The position numbers and the translations under genes were made by a program. This document shows, piece after piece, positions 25,188 to 38,200 of a stretch of 64,000 nucleotides of DNA. The notes below the pieces were generated by a model. That model saw nothing but the letters and a program-made list of their open reading frames with translations. It did not search any database and was not told where the DNA came from. Source of the DNA: Acanthochlamys bracteata (lineage: Eukaryota; Streptophyta; Magnoliopsida; Pandanales; Velloziaceae); contig CM034126.1 of assembly GCA_019914995.1 (NCBI GenBank), positions 6,453,001 to 6,517,000 on the forward strand, written 5' to 3'. Every line of letters starts with the position of its first letter. Within the stretch, counting starts at the first letter, position 1.

Positions 25188-28100
25188 TTGATTGCTATCA
25201 ATGTTGCCGCTCAAGCTCCGTTAAAACTCAATGATACAAACTATCTCTCTTGGAAGTTCCAATTCAACACTCTTCTTATTGGTTTTGATCTCATTGGCTT
25301 CATTGATGGATCAAAACCGTGTCCACCACCCACTATTACTACAGATAGTTCCGTAATTACCAATCCAGCTTATACTCATTGGAAACATCAAGATCAGTTG
25401 ATCCTCAATGCATTCATTGGATCTATCTCTCAAAACATTATTTCATTCATTGCCGGTGCCACCACCTCCAGTGACGCTTGGCATATTCTTGCCAACATTT
25501 ATGCCAAGCTAACACGCGGTCGCCGTCTACAAATTTGAAGTCATCTCAAAAATCCTCAAAAGGGCTCTCAAAGTATTACTGAATATTTACGAAGAATTAA
25601 AGGGTATGCCGATGAACTTGCACTACTTGGTACTCCTATGGATGCCGAAGACCTATTAGAAAAAGTTCTAAATGGTCTTGGCGATGAATTTCATGATCTT
25701 TTTGTTGCTCTCCAAGTTCGCAAGACCCCAATCTCACTTAAGGAACTACATGAAAAACTCCTCACTCTTGAAGCCACTCATCGCAATGTAACATCCAAGG
25801 CTCAACCAACACCAGCGATTGCTAATCCAGCACACAGAAATTCAAGACCTCGTCCCTCTTTCAACTCTGATCACACAGGCTCTTCTCGTCCTATTATGCC
25901 TTCCAACACCGGCTCCTCCATTCCAATTATCTAATGGTGATCGCCCTTCACCAAGACCATATCTTGGTCGTTGTCAAATATATGGCACTTAAGGACACTC
26001 AGCTAAGCGGTGCCCATCCTTTCGTCTAGTGCTGATCAATCAAATGCCCACCAGCCAAGTGCCAATCAACCGCGGATCCGGAACAAATCTTACATCATGG
26101 CAGCCACGAGCTAACTTTGCAGCTAATACCGACGCAGAAACTCCATCTTGGCTACTGGACAGTGGTGCTTCCCATCATGTTACTAGCGACCTCAACAATT
26201 TTTCACTTCACTCTCCCTATAATGGTTCCGACGACATTATGATTAGAGATGGCACGGGTTTACCAATCACCCATACTGGTTCCACTTTTCTACCTTCCTC
26301 TACTCATAATTTTACACTTAATAATATTCTTTGTGTGCCTAGTACGAAAAAAAATTTAATTTCTATTTCTCAATTTTGCCTCACCAATAATGTTTCCGTT
26401 GAATTCTTACCACATTCTTTTCTTGTGAAGGACCTTCGTACAGGGGCACAACTTCTTCAAGGGCGAACTAAAGATGGCGTGTATGAGTGGCTAATCACAC
26501 AAATCCAATCTTCACCATTACTTGCTCTATCCAGTGTCAAAACCTCTTCATCCGAATGGCAACACAGATTAGGACATCCATCTTTTCAAATCTTCAAACA
26601 TATCATATCTAATAGTCGGTTACAACTATCTACTCCTGTATCCACAACAATTTCTTGTAACGACTGTCATTGCAATAAAAGTCATAAACTACCATTTTCT
26701 AAATCCACTCTTACTTTATCTAAACCTCTTGAAATTATTTTCTCCGATGTTTGGACTTCACCTATTATATCTCATGATGGTTTCAAATATTATGTCATTT
26801 TCGTCGATCACTTTACCAAATATATATGGTTCAACCCACTCAAAACAAAATCTAATGTGCATGACATCTTTATTCGCTTCAAAGCTCTTGTAGAAAATTA
26901 TTTTTCTTATAAAATTATTACTCTTTATACCGACAATGGTGGAGAATATCAAAGCCTTGAAAACTTTCTCTATACAAACGGTATTTCTCACCTCACCACT
27001 CCTCCACATACTCCAGAACATAATGGATACTTTGAACGACAACATCGTCACATTGTTGAAACTGATCTCTCTCTTCTTTCTCATGCATCTCTCCCACTCA
27101 CATATTGGTCTCATGCTTTCGCTACCGCCGTCTATCTCATTAATCGTCTACCCACTCCAACACTTCAATTCACTTCTCCATTTGAAAAAATATTTTGTCA
27201 TCTACCTAACTACTCCAAACTTCGAGTATTTTGGTTGTTTATGCTATCCTTATCTTCGTCCTTATTCACCTCACAAACTTGCCCCTCGATCCAAACCATG
27301 TATTTTTCTCGGCTATTCTCTTACACAAAGTGCATATGTCTGTCTTGACAATTCTACCTCCAAAATCTATGTGTCTCGTCATGTTGAATTTGTTGAATCC
27401 GTCTTTCCTTTTTCCTCTCTCCAATCTAATCTTCCCCGTCTTGAATCCACCACTATTTACACATGGGTTCCCTACTTTCCTCCTATTTTCACCATTCCAA
27501 TTTCTACCATCTCCTCAGTGCCACTCATAACGCCATCTAACGTATCACCACCCCCGCACGAAGACCCCTCCAATAATTCTAATTTACCATCTACATCACT
27601 TGTGCCCTATTCTACCAATCATACTGAATCTTTCAGTGAACCTCATACTTCAACCAACAACAACCATCCCATGCAAACTAGATCCAATAACAACATCCAC
27701 AAGCCTATTCAAAAATTCAACTTGACAGCCCAACTATCCGCCTTTAATGACTTAGAACCAACAAACATGACCCAAGCCCTTAAAGATCCGAAATGGCGTC
27801 GGGCCATGTCCGAAGAGTTTGATGCTCTTGTTTGAAAAGGCACTTGGGAACTTGTTCCATCTAATTCCTCACAAAATATTGTGGGATGTAAGTAAATTTT
27901 TCGCACTAAACGACTATCTAATGGCTCTATTGACAGGTACAAAGCACGTTTGGTTGCTAAGGGATTTCATCAACGGCCCGGAGTGGACTATAATGACACA
28001 TTTAGTCCAGTTATCAAACCAACAACTGTTCGTCTTGTTCTAAGTCTTGTCATCAGTAAGGGGTGGTCACTTCGCCAGTTTGATGTTAACAATGCATTTC

Positions 28101-29304
28101 TTCAAGGACACCTATCTGAAGACGTCTATATGGCTCAACCATCCGGATTTATTGATCAAGATTTTCTCACTCATGTTTGCAAACTTCGCAAAGCTATCTA
28201 TGGTCTCAAACAAGCCCACGAGCTTGGTATCACGAGCTCAAAATATTTTTACTTGACTCTGGCTTCATTAACTCTCATGCGGACACATCACTCTTTATTC
28301 TTAACACAGGTGGACATCTCATTTACTTATCTATGTTGATGATCTGATCATTATAGGAGACAGCCAGAATATGGTAAAACGATTTGTGGAGCTTCTTACC
28401 CAACGCTTCTCATTGAAAGATCTTGGACCATTATCATTCTTCCTTGGTGTTGAGGTTATTCCCCACAATCAAGGTCTTTTTCTCTCTCAACAACGGTACA
28501 TTACCGATCTCCTTATCCGAACCAAAATTATCGATGCCAATCCTGTCATGACTCCCTTATCCACCAGTTCCACATTGACACTTCATGCCGGCACAGCTTT
28601 GTCTGATCCAACAGAATTCGGATGGTAGTTGGGAGCCTTCAATATCTGTATCTTACACGACCGGATATTGCATTTGCAGTGAACAATCTCTCTCAATTCA
28701 TGCATCGGCCAACAACTGAGCATTGGACAGCCGTCAAACGCCTCCTTCGCTATCTCTCTGGAACACTGAATCACGGATTAATTTTGTATCGTGATTCACC
28801 TCTATCTTTGCATTCATTCTCGGATGCTGACTGGGCAGGTAACAAAGATGACTCTACCTCCACGAGTGCTTATGTGGTGTACTTAGGCCGCAATCTAATT
28901 TTTTGGAGTTCAAAAAAACAACGGACTGTTGCTCGTTCCTTTACGGAAGCTGAATATCGTTCTGTTGCCTCTACCGCTGTGGAACTCAGTTAGATTTGCT
29001 CTCTTCTATCTGAGCTTGGTGTTCAATTTTCAACTACTCCTGTTATATATTGTGATAATATTGGTGCTACACATTGTGCTCCAATCCAGTTTTTCATTTT
29101 AGGATGAAATATGTTGCCATTGTTTTTCACTTTATCAAAGATAAAGTTCAAAGTGGTGCTTTGCGCGTCACTCATGTTTCATCACAAGATCAACTGGCTG
29201 ACGCACTCACAAAACTTCTTCCTCGGATGCGCTTCCTTCTTCTTCGATCCAACATTAGAATCTCCGATCAGAGCTTCATCTTGCGGGGGCATGATAAAAA
29301 TGTT
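25188..29304 (+). pseudogene. gag-pol of copia element 2 (stops and frameshifts)
   Basis: Fragments in several frames follow Ty1/copia order. Gag (from about 25188, LNDTNYLSWKFQF) is stopped at 25536. The zinc knuckle near 25972 has one Cys changed to Tyr and a stop. Protease is WLLDSGASHH near 26150; GAG-pre-integrase HRLGHPSF; integrase has FSDVW, TDNGGEY and the NGYFERQHR segment. The frame shifts near 27225. Reverse transcriptase ([10 protein letters not shown], and a YVDD box near 28333-28345) is interrupted by stops at about 27833 and 27892 and by shifts near 28215 and 28330. RNase H (DADWAGNKDD, YCDN) follows to about 29240. Gag and env-free layout suggest the Ale/Retrofit side of copia, but that is only an impression. 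Confidence 0.88.
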
Positions 29305-29508
29305 TGATTTCTTCCTATATTTGGAGTACTTAATTTAGAAAGATTTTATTTAGAAAAATTAGATTTTATTTTATTTTAGAAATATTTGATCTGGATTGAT
29401 TTTAGAAAGATTAGATTTTATGAATATTTAACTTTTGAAAATTTTGAATGTATATATATATGCTCATATCAATAAAGAAAATCAAGTCATTGAATATAAT
29501 TCTCTACA
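29292..29508 (+). repeat. 3' LTR of copia element 2
   Basis: TGATAAAAATGTTTGA to TTCTCTACA; same length as the 5' LTR, about 94-95% identical by hand count. Confidence 0.92.
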
Positions 29509-29513
29509 AGACG

Positions 29514-30608
29514 AGCCTTAGACCGAAACCAGATAGCATGATTTCCTAATTAAAGATGTCAACAGCTGAAGAAAGTACAATCAGAGCCAGGAAAATCACG
29601 TAGCTAGCATGTGAATTATATTGCAATAATTGAATATAAATGGGCAAAATGGTTTTACATAGTTAGCTCAACTCAGTATTTCATTTCAAACTATATGTTT
29701 TTAATTTTTTTATAAATTTTTAGAAAAATTATTTAAAAAGTTAAAAATTATAAAAAATTTTAGATAGTAGGATTTTTTTATTTTTTATTTTTATTATTTT
29801 TGAGATAAAAAAAATAAATTTATTTTTAAAAATAATAAAAATATATTTTATTTTAAAAAAAAATTATTTTAAAAAGTACTGTTAAATACTTTCTAAACTA
29901 CTCTGTTGGTTCTAGTGCTAGCGTAGACGAGGAGGATGTTGGTTTTTGCGTTTTGCCATGTTGCATAAAAATAGAGTTTCTCCAGATGTCTCTACTGCTA
30001 GCGTAGACGAGGAGGATGTTTGTTTTTGCGTTTTGCCAAGTTGCATAAAAATAAAGTTTCTCCGGATATCTTTCTCTTTTCTCACCTTATTCTTCCTTTT
30101 TTCATTTTGTTCACCTTAATCTTCGCGTACTTTAATTCATTTACTTGATAGTTTGATTGATTTTTATATTATAATAAAATATTCCAATTTTATAACGTAT
30201 AATTCATCTAATATTTTCAAATTTAAATAATAAAATATTATAAAAAATTTATTTAAAAATAAAAAATAAAAGTAAAGTTTTGATAAATATTGATAAGCAC
30301 CGCCGAACGGCACCTATCTCGGATCTCTCTTCCTACTTTAGTACTCTGCTGAATTTTTTCTTAGAAAAAAAAGTTTTAATGATTACTATAATTTTATTCA
30401 CCTTTCTTCTTACTAAAAAAATGATGCACTCAAAATATTTTCAAATCCTTGCCAAAGAGCATATTTAATGTTATATACTACAAAGAAATTCTTTGATTAT
30501 TCAACAACACGCAAAGTATATATATATATTTTTAAGAACTTTAACTGTTGAGGAATTCATTTTTTTAAGACTAACTGTATGTCGAGAAATGATTAAATTA
30601 TTTTACAG
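29514..30608. other. non-coding stretch with MITE debris
   Basis: AT-rich sequence at about 29690-29900 and 30140-30314 resembles the short GTTTGG/AAGCAC MITE family; the latter ends GATAAGCACCGCCGAACGG. The only other structure seen is an 80-bp tandem duplication (listed separately). Confidence 0.4.
29911..30070. repeat. 80-bp tandem duplication
   Basis: Two adjacent copies of an 80-bp unit beginning near GCTAGCGTAGACGAGGAGG (29917 and 29997), differing at only a handful of bases. It is less AT-rich than its surroundings. Confidence 0.85.
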
Positions 30609-32258
30609 GTTCAGTTAAGGACAGTAAAAAAATATACATACAACAGAAGAATAGCCAGCTGGAATCTAAACAGTGGGTGAACAACTCTCTGTTGAAATTT
30701 CTGAAACGCAACAAGCCTCTCCAAATTGAATCACCTATATTCAAGCATGAGTCCAGTGATCTCCACAAAAAGCCATCAATAGATAAATTATATAAAAAGA
30801 TAAAAATCATATTTCAATCAAGAGGTAAGTATATTTACTTTATATTAATTTTGATATTTGTTAAGATCTCATGGCTCTTTATCTTTGGTGTATAATTGTT
30901 TTTAATAGTGAATGATTCTTTTTAAATAAATGTTAAACGTTGCAACATGTTTTTCCAAAAATGTTTTCAAGTGATTGGTCATATGGAGCCTCAAATGAGA
31001 TTTACCAACCATTCTTTATCGACACTTTACAATCAAACCATTGACCGTTTTTAAACAAATTTGTTTAAAGCCAAACTCTTCATCTTGGTTAAGCTGAAAT
31101 TGAATGAATTTTTTAGAGATGAAATTGCTTGAGTGATCTATATTTTTTTGGCTTATGCAAACCGAACTATCATACTAAAAGAAAACTTTTCAAATGGGAT
31201 GAGACTTAACAGTGATTCATCTAAATCCCTCAGTCAATATCTAAGCCAAACTATTTTGAGTCAAACTGATTGAATTCCACTCTGCTCCACTGAAAGTTCA
31301 ATGACTAATCATATTGAAACATATTTGCTTATATTTCTAAGATTCTAAATATTTTGTGGATTTATGATACACCTCAATGGAGCTTTCAATTGTTGACTAA
31401 AACTGTTAATTTTTTGAAAGTATTATCTACAATGATAAGAATTATTAATAATTCTTGTTGAGATTTTGATTCATTGACGCATTATATTTTATTTGCCATA
31501 TAACTCAATATGTGAAGCTAAATCTTATGATATCATCTCCGGTTTGGATGTGTTATTCGATATTTTAATTCAATTCCTATATTGATAATGTCATCTAAAG
31601 ATAAGGTTAAAATTTTCTGGATTCTGTGAAGCTCTAACATCTTCCTGCAGGAAAGAGTCTTTAAAATTATTTTGCAGGATATTTTCATAAATTAAAGAGA
31701 ATAAAATTAAATGTAATTAGCAAAGTGAAGAAAGAGTATATAGCAAAAGAAGAAATATTCACTCTGCTATCAAAATTATTCAGAATACTTTCTGAAGAAG
31801 AAAGGAATAAGCTATCCAAAGACAATGCAAACAAAACATGGCATGGAGCAAAATAGTTGAGAAAAGCCAGTAAGAAAGCGAAGCATGCTACTCAAGTCAA
31901 CTAATTTGCTGGAAAAGCTTCTATATTAAGAACAAAAGTTGATAAGAGCTTCAATTACAAAAGAAAAAGAATATTGTCTTTATATCAGAGAGCACTTACT
32001 AAGGAGGAGAAAACATATGGTCCTGACAATATGAATTATGATTTATAGAAAAATATTATTTTTGTGAACTAATACATTTTGTGCAGAATATATGATGCAA
32101 TACAAGACAGACATGCATCGCTCTTTTTGCTACTAATAAAGTGTCATTCTTTGAAAGAAGAAGTTGCTAAAAATAATTTGCACAATTTAGTAGAAGAACA
32201 TCAATTAGTGCAACCAAAAGAGCCAATACAAAAAAGATGCATTACCTCATACAAGTAA
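30609..32258 (+). pseudogene. unrecognised multi-exon gene remnant
   Basis: Three exon-like blocks. Exon a, 30609-30824, is open, bounded by TTTTACAG and GTAAGT. Exon b starts at 31678 after TTTTGCAG; a single base from a plus two from b make one codon, so the frame passes cleanly from a to b (QSR|GYFHKLKR). It stays open to a stop at 31854, and continues in frame past that stop and another at about 31903 to about 32040. Exon c, 32087-32255, is open behind GTGCAG (IYDAIQDRHASLFLLL) but its phase with b is unclear. The product would be Lys/Glu-rich, helical-looking and without membrane segments. I do not recognise it. It ends a few hundred bases before the SIRE-like LTR, so it may be a host gene broken by that element. 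Confidence 0.45.
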
Positions 32259-32752
32259 AATCATGATTCGATTCTTTTTATAGTTATTGATGCAACCTAA
32301 GATATGCAATTACTATATCCATATGCTAAGTAATGATCTTACCAAATTAGTTTTGATGATTTACAAAGTTCTACATATTCTCTGCAATGGCGTTGCGAAT
32401 TATATTTAAAATTTTATTTCATAAATCTCAATGATGCTTGCTGCACTTGTTGAAGCTATTTTTTTGTCGAGAAAGGGATAATCTGTTGTTGCAGGGATCA
32501 ACGATGAAAGGAGAAAAGCCTGGTATGAATAAAAGTAAAATGCCTCTGTCATACACATAGCATTTGAATAGCCGACTCTATGGCTAACAGAATATAAATC
32601 TGAAATGCATATCAAACCACAGCACTAAGAAGCGACTCTTAATTATCATACATCAGCCATGTACAGGTAATACCATTTTAGTGGTAAGCTTCAATGCAAA
32701 ATCATAAGGTAAATTTGTTAAACTAATTGAAAACGAGTCCAAAATACTTTAT

Positions 32753-34983
32753 ACATCATAACTAATAGTATTGGATAGTTTTCTTCCATCCTTTTTGTGA
32801 CGACAAAAAGAGGAAGAAATAAAATAATTATTATGCGTAGGTGAGGTGATTTATTACGTTTATAATTTCAAATTAGTATTTCATTGAGGGGGTGTTATTA
32901 CATTGTATTTAATTAGAATCATAAAACAATAATTCTTAATTTTGTCATCATCAAAAAGGGGGAGATTGTTGGAACTCCAAAACTGATTTTGATGATAACA
33001 ATAATTAAGAATTATAGTTTATGGATTAGGGTGAACTAATGATTGAAATCAAGTTCTACAGAAATTTATCAAACAAATATATCCTACAACTAGAAGACAA
33101 CAAACCAGCTGCTTAGCTACTGATTATTTAATATTTTCTCTATAGTATACAGAACAGAGGATCCCTCAGCCACTAAACAGCCAGCTGCTTAATTGCTGCT
33201 ACATAGATAAAATAGAGAATCGCAAATATAGCATCTCAAACAGAGAAGAGCAGAAAATAGAGCATCACAAACAAAGAATAACAAAAAAAATAGAGGACTC
33301 GATAGTCAGCTACTTTGCTGTGGCTCGCTAGACAGAGAAGAATCCGAAAATCGTGATAATCATTCACTCTTTAGAAGTAAATTCAAGTATGATGCCGATT
33401 CCATTTGAATTTCAACTTTTCATCAGAGATAGTCCAACATGCACACTATAAGATTGACCGAATAGCACATCAAATGATGATCAACATAAATTTACAAAAT
33501 CGTGTAATGATAGATGAAAACTCAGCAAATAAGGAGCAGAATCAGACATTGATAGAATAACTTTTCAGATGTAATTCAATCAAGAATTCGTCATCCATTT
33601 GAAGCAAAATCTTGAAAACTTACTGAGGAATATATCAGCTACAAGTTTATATCAAGAATTATGAAAAATCACAACAAGAGAAAATAAAAAACATAGTGCA
33701 ATGTATCATCAGAATCATGTCTTGTTGACAATGTAGAAATGATTTAAAATACAGATTTCGATTTTTCTCCAAGAAGAAATCACGAATTTAATTATAATGT
33801 GATATCATTCAACAAATCTACTATCTTATTACTATCACAGAACTGAGCTATATTGAGCCACCACACTATTGAAAAATAAGTTCAAATATAGAGATTGCTA
33901 GATGGCAATGAAAACTCACTAAACACAATAGAAAGCAACGAAGCAGAGACTGCAGAGTCACGTTATTAGAGTCCACCTCACTTGAAGCAGTCAACCTAGT
34001 AAAAAACAGCAAATCAAGAGAAGCCAACTCAAATAGATAAATTTGAAAAATACAACACAGCTGAAACAACTCAAAACTGCAGGCGGAAATTTTTGAATTG
34101 TTTTCTTCGGTGCATTTAATGCTGATGAAAGACTTGCACCAGTTTAGCCAAAAGAAATCTTGAGGCAGTTGATTGACCACTGAACACAATGTTCATCTCT
34201 ATCTTAAAAATCTGCCACTACACACCAACGAAAATATTTTTCTAACGAAAGGAACCACCTACTTGTAAGAATAGAAAATTCTATAAGAAAAGAAGATGAA
34301 GAACAGAGATATAGAGAGACAGAGGAGATAACGAGCAAAAAATTTAAAACTAAACTTGTACTACATCGACTCAATTTCTCAAATAAAGAAACTCCTCTTT
34401 CTGCCAATCACTTACAGAGTATCATCTTCAGCAGCAACAAGTTTGATCATCTCAACAGAAAACCTTAAGTTCATTTATTTAGTTTGAAATTAATCATGTG
34501 CATAACCTTACTCTTTAGCTTTCTTTGTAAATTTGTGATAGAAGTGCTTAGCGCACTTGGTAAAGAAGCTCGGTTGGTGTTTGGTGAAAGTTTTTAAGCT
34601 TTGTAATAAAGATAGCATATGAACCAGAGGAACAGTGATGTCTAGTAGGCTGTGAAGGGTTATTTTGGTGAAGAAACTCTTTAAGAATAAGTGTGCTTGG
34701 TGAAGCACTGTATGTGTAGCTTATTAAAAGTTTAATGAATCTTTAGCTCTTGTAATAGAGCATCCGTGAATGTAGGAAAAGAGGTTTGTCGAACCACGTA
34801 AAATATTCTGAGTACTCTCTTCTTTACCTAAATCGCTATATACTCTAACCCTCTATGTCTGCAGGATACAAGACTACTAACAGTCGGCTGTACACTTGCT
34901 GTCTGTAGGATAGTTAAGTTTTACAAAAATTTTTATTCAATTCACCCCTCTCTTCTTGAGTTGATCTTACAGGAGATTCAACA
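32753..34983 (+). mobile_element. SIRE/Maximus-like LTR retrotransposon, 3' end only
   Basis: A purine tract AAAAAGGGGGAGAT at 32953-32966 immediately precedes an LTR starting TGTTGGAACTCC, as in SIRE/Maximus copia elements. No reverse transcriptase, integrase or second LTR is found upstream, so only the 3' end of the element is here; the left limit is a guess. Its right end (TTCAACA, 34983) cuts into the last codons of RLK B. Confidence 0.65.
32967..34983 (+). repeat. 3' LTR of the SIRE-like element
   Basis: About 2.0 kb from TGTTGGAACTCC to GATTCAACA. The last 200 bp, including CGAACCACGTAAAATA and GGCTGTACACTTGCTGT, match the end of the opposite-orientation solo LTR at 46073-47634, identifying one family. 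Open frames inside are short and not protein-like. Confidence 0.78.
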
Positions 34984-37900
34984 GATCTGATAACCTGAAA
35001 GTGTCCACAAATTGGACGGAATGTGGAAACTTAGAAGAAGATAACTGTTGAGAAATAGATTGCATTGTTGGACGTGATTCGGGCCTCTCCTTCAGACATG
35101 CTAATGCGACCATAACAATTCTAGTAATCGCTTTTGCAATTTCTAACTCTGGAACTGGTAGTCTGTCATCTAGAAATTCCAGGAGCAATATTTCAGAAAT
35201 GATTTCTTCTGGATGCTTTCCATGTAGGACCTCCAAGCAGATTACTACAAAACTATATACATCCGATTTCTCAGTCACAGCTAATGTATAGGCATGCTCT
35301 GCAGAAATTATAATGAATAATGTGAGATTAGCTTACTACATAAAGACAAAGATCATAGTTGTTTGCTGCATTCATGTATTGAGGACGCTGCATTAGCTTC
35401 TAAAGTGCAGACAAGGAGCTGATAATAAAACTGATACATAATTACCCATCATGATCACCTCGTCATTCAAATCGAATAATTATATACTTAAGTATACGTT
35501 GTGGACTTAAATTTACATCCACATAGTAATTACTGTTCCTAATCTTGATATTTGACAAAATATAAGACGATAAATATCTATATAATGGTTCTACAAAAGT
35601 TGCGCTCTAATGGCTGTTTAAATGCCAAATGGATACCTATATGATCTCCATTTATAACGAAAGCATTCAGTTATAGAAAACTTCAATAATAAAAAATCTT
35701 TTGAAAATTCTACTAAACAAATGCTAGTAAGAAGGAAAGCTAAGACAAAGTAACAGATTTTGTAAATTATTTTATGTATCTAAGTTAAGGAAGGAAGTTT
35801 ACCTGGTGCAATGTATCCTCTTGTACCAGCAAGCAAAGTCCAGTTCGATGAATCTGGTTTTAGCAATCTAGCTATCCCAAAATCTGAAATGCAAGCTCTG
35901 AATTCTCCATCCAACAAAATGTTATTACTTGTAATATCACGATGGACCAAAGGTGGATTGCGATCATGGTGCATGTATGATAAAGCATAGGCCACGTCTC
36001 TTATGATTTTAATTCTTTTGGCCCAATCTACCTCTAACGCTTCATTTTGTGTTCTGAGCTTGCTTGCTAAACATCCATTCTCCATGAACTCATATATCAA
36101 AAACTTATGTTGGTTGTTGTAGCAATAGCCATAGAGTTTCACTATATTACGATGTCGTATTTGAGCTAGTGCATGTACATCGTTATGAAAAAGTCTCGAG
36201 TCTCGCATTTCACTTGCTCCTTCTTGAATTCGTTTTACAGCTATGGCTTTATTTGGCGATAGCTCAGCTTTACACATGTCCATATGCCTATGCAATATTT
36301 TTCATCAAAATCTTCTAATGCTTCGATGATATCTTTATATTTGGTTTCACCATCGAAATTTCGCAACAAGAATTGAACTTCATCTGACTTTCTATTCTTG
36401 TCACGATGTCTCTTCAAGAAGAATACAACTCCAAGTAATAAAAATACTAGAGACAGAACATATAGGAGCAATAACAGTCAGAACCTTGTCGTTATGGCCA
36501 TGCACTTTCTTGGAGGTGGAAAGCATGAAGGCAAACCACTCACACTACCACATAACCCTTTGTTACCTATGAACCATTTGCAAGGAGCATTCTTAAAGAA
36601 AACATCATCTGGAACTGTTCCTTCTAAGTTGTTGTATGATAAGTCGGCAGATGTCAAGCTGTCCATATATTGAAAGGAGGTTGGAATTTGGCCAGATAGC
36701 TGATTGAAAGAGAGATTTAAATTTTGCAACCTCGCCAGTTTGCCTAGTTCAGAAGGTATAACTCCTGAGAATGAGTTGTGGCTTAGATCTAGGAGCTCTT
36801 GCAGGTATTGAAGATTGCCGATCTTAGCAGGTATTCGTCCACTGAAGTTGTTGTTGCTTAGCTTTAAGAAATGAATTTTGAAGCAATTGCCTAGTTCTTC
36901 AGGTAACTTTCCTTTCAGTTGTTTGCAGATAGATCTAGCACCTCTAGATTAGAGAGATCCTTCAGCTCTTTCGGCATTTCTCCCTGGAGTTGATTCTTGC
37001 TCACATTTAATTTGTAAAGATTTTTTAACAGACCGAAAGAGTTTGGAATTTCACCAAATAAATGATTGGACGAGAGGTCAAGCACCCTTAGTTGAGACAG
37101 TTGTCCAAATTCCGGTGGTATTGCTCCATTGAGCATGTTATTGGAGACGTCAAGAATAGTTAAGCTGGAATATTTACCCCAAAAAGGTGACATATGCCCG
37201 GATAGTTGGTTGAAACTCAAATCTAGGTATGTAAGGTTGGGATGCGCACCAAAGGTTTCTGAAATTCTTCCACTAAAATCACAAGCGTAAGCTTTTAGTG
37301 TGGCTAGGTTTGTGCAATTCCTTAAGCTTGTCGGTAGAGGTCCTGAGAAATCGTTTATACCCATTGAAAAATATTGAAGTGCTCCTTCTTTAAAGGGCGT
37401 TTGGTAGTGCTTATGAAATAAAATTTTTCTGAAATAAAAAGTATTTTTATTTTGAAAAACGAGCTATATTTTTTTTGCTTTCAAAAAAATAATAAAAATA
37501 TGCAATAAAAAAATCTCATTTCGTAGAATTTTTTTACATTTTCTAAATTTTTAAATAAATTTTTTATATATTTATAAAATATATATTAAAAATCGTGAAA
37601 TAAAAAATTAAAAAAAAGTGTTATACCAGTCAGGTTTAAAGTAATGAGCCTAGTCAAGTTAAAGATATTGGAAGGCAAGGGCCCGGTTATCTGGTTCTCT
37701 GCCAAGCATAAGAAATGAAGACTTGTTAGAAAACCAATAGATGAAGGAATTCTGCCGATCAATTTGTTGGTGCAGAGGTCCAATGGTTGGAGGTATTGAG
37801 CCTTGGATAGAGTTAAAGCTAAGGTTTAGGCTCCTGAGGGATGGCAAAGTGGAAAAGTTTAGCGTATTTAGCCGTCCAATAAGTCCCATGTTGTATAGAT

Positions 37901-38147
37901 TGATTCTAGTTATGGTTGGTTTACGCATATGCAGTATGGGTCTGCACGTTATACCAGTCCAATTGCATGGGTTTGTTTTGGGGTTCCATGAAGAGACCTT
38001 GTCTTGGGTAGCGAAGGAGGACTTCCATTGTAGGAGGGCTCTATGCTGGGAGTCGAGGGAAGATGTGGCTACCCTCCTAAAAGCAAGCATGAACACTAAT
38101 GAAAGCAGTAGGAGGGAGGCAAGTTTGAGAATGAACCGGAACTCCAT
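34984..38147 (-). pseudogene. LRR receptor-like kinase B (pseudogene)
   Basis: Paralogue of RLK A. Start at 38147 with intact signal peptide and cap; LRRs 1-4 are present with a frameshift near 37780, then a MITE (37394-37632) stands in place of LRRs 5-15 (about 280 codons), and LRRs 16-26 follow. Further damage: a 1-base loss near 36918, one in the juxtamembrane near 36485, and a small deletion that removes the glycine P-loop near 36280. The rest of the kinase is readable (HRD, DFG; the alpha-C Glu is Asp). The intron 35802-35299 is kept. The last codons are cut by the SIRE-like LTR. It cannot encode a working receptor; a transcript with regulatory effect is possible but unproven. Confidence 0.92.
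37394..37632. mobile_element. MITE inside RLK B
   Basis: About 239 AT-rich bases starting AGGGCGTTTGGTAGTGCTTAT, at the exact place where LRRs 5-15 are missing. Family as at 38606-38849. The right end is degraded, so the boundary is approximate. Confidence 0.6.
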
Positions 38148-38192
38148 GGCTTAATAGGCGAACTTGTAAGGATTTCGTGGTGGATATTGTGG

Positions 38193-38200
38193 TATTTATA
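38193..38200 (-). promoter_or_regulatory. TATA box of RLK B
   Basis: TATAAATA on the minus strand, 46 bases before the start codon, in sequence conserved with A and C. Confidence 0.6.

Larger units (their letters stand above)
24825..29508 (+). mobile_element. Ty1/copia retrotransposon 2, decayed
   Basis: Two 217-bp LTRs (24825-25041, 29292-29508) flanked by AGACG at 24820-24824 and 29509-29513. TGGTACCAGAGCC, the Met-tRNA primer site, directly follows the left LTR at 25042; a purine tract TTGCGGGGGCA ends at 29291. I count about 12 differences between the LTRs, so it is clearly older than copia element 1. It lies between RLK A and the unknown gene remnants. Confidence 0.93.

Noticed and set aside
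32406-34708. Several 60-110-codon minus-strand frames
   Set aside because: They fall in or beside the SIRE-like LTR, lack motifs, and are not kept in the related LTR at 46073-47634.
37741-38154. Plus-strand 137-codon frame over RLK B, and similar antisense frames over A and C (19417-19686, 62935-63351)
   Set aside because: They are antisense to the conserved LRR coding sequence; conservation is explained by the sense strand.
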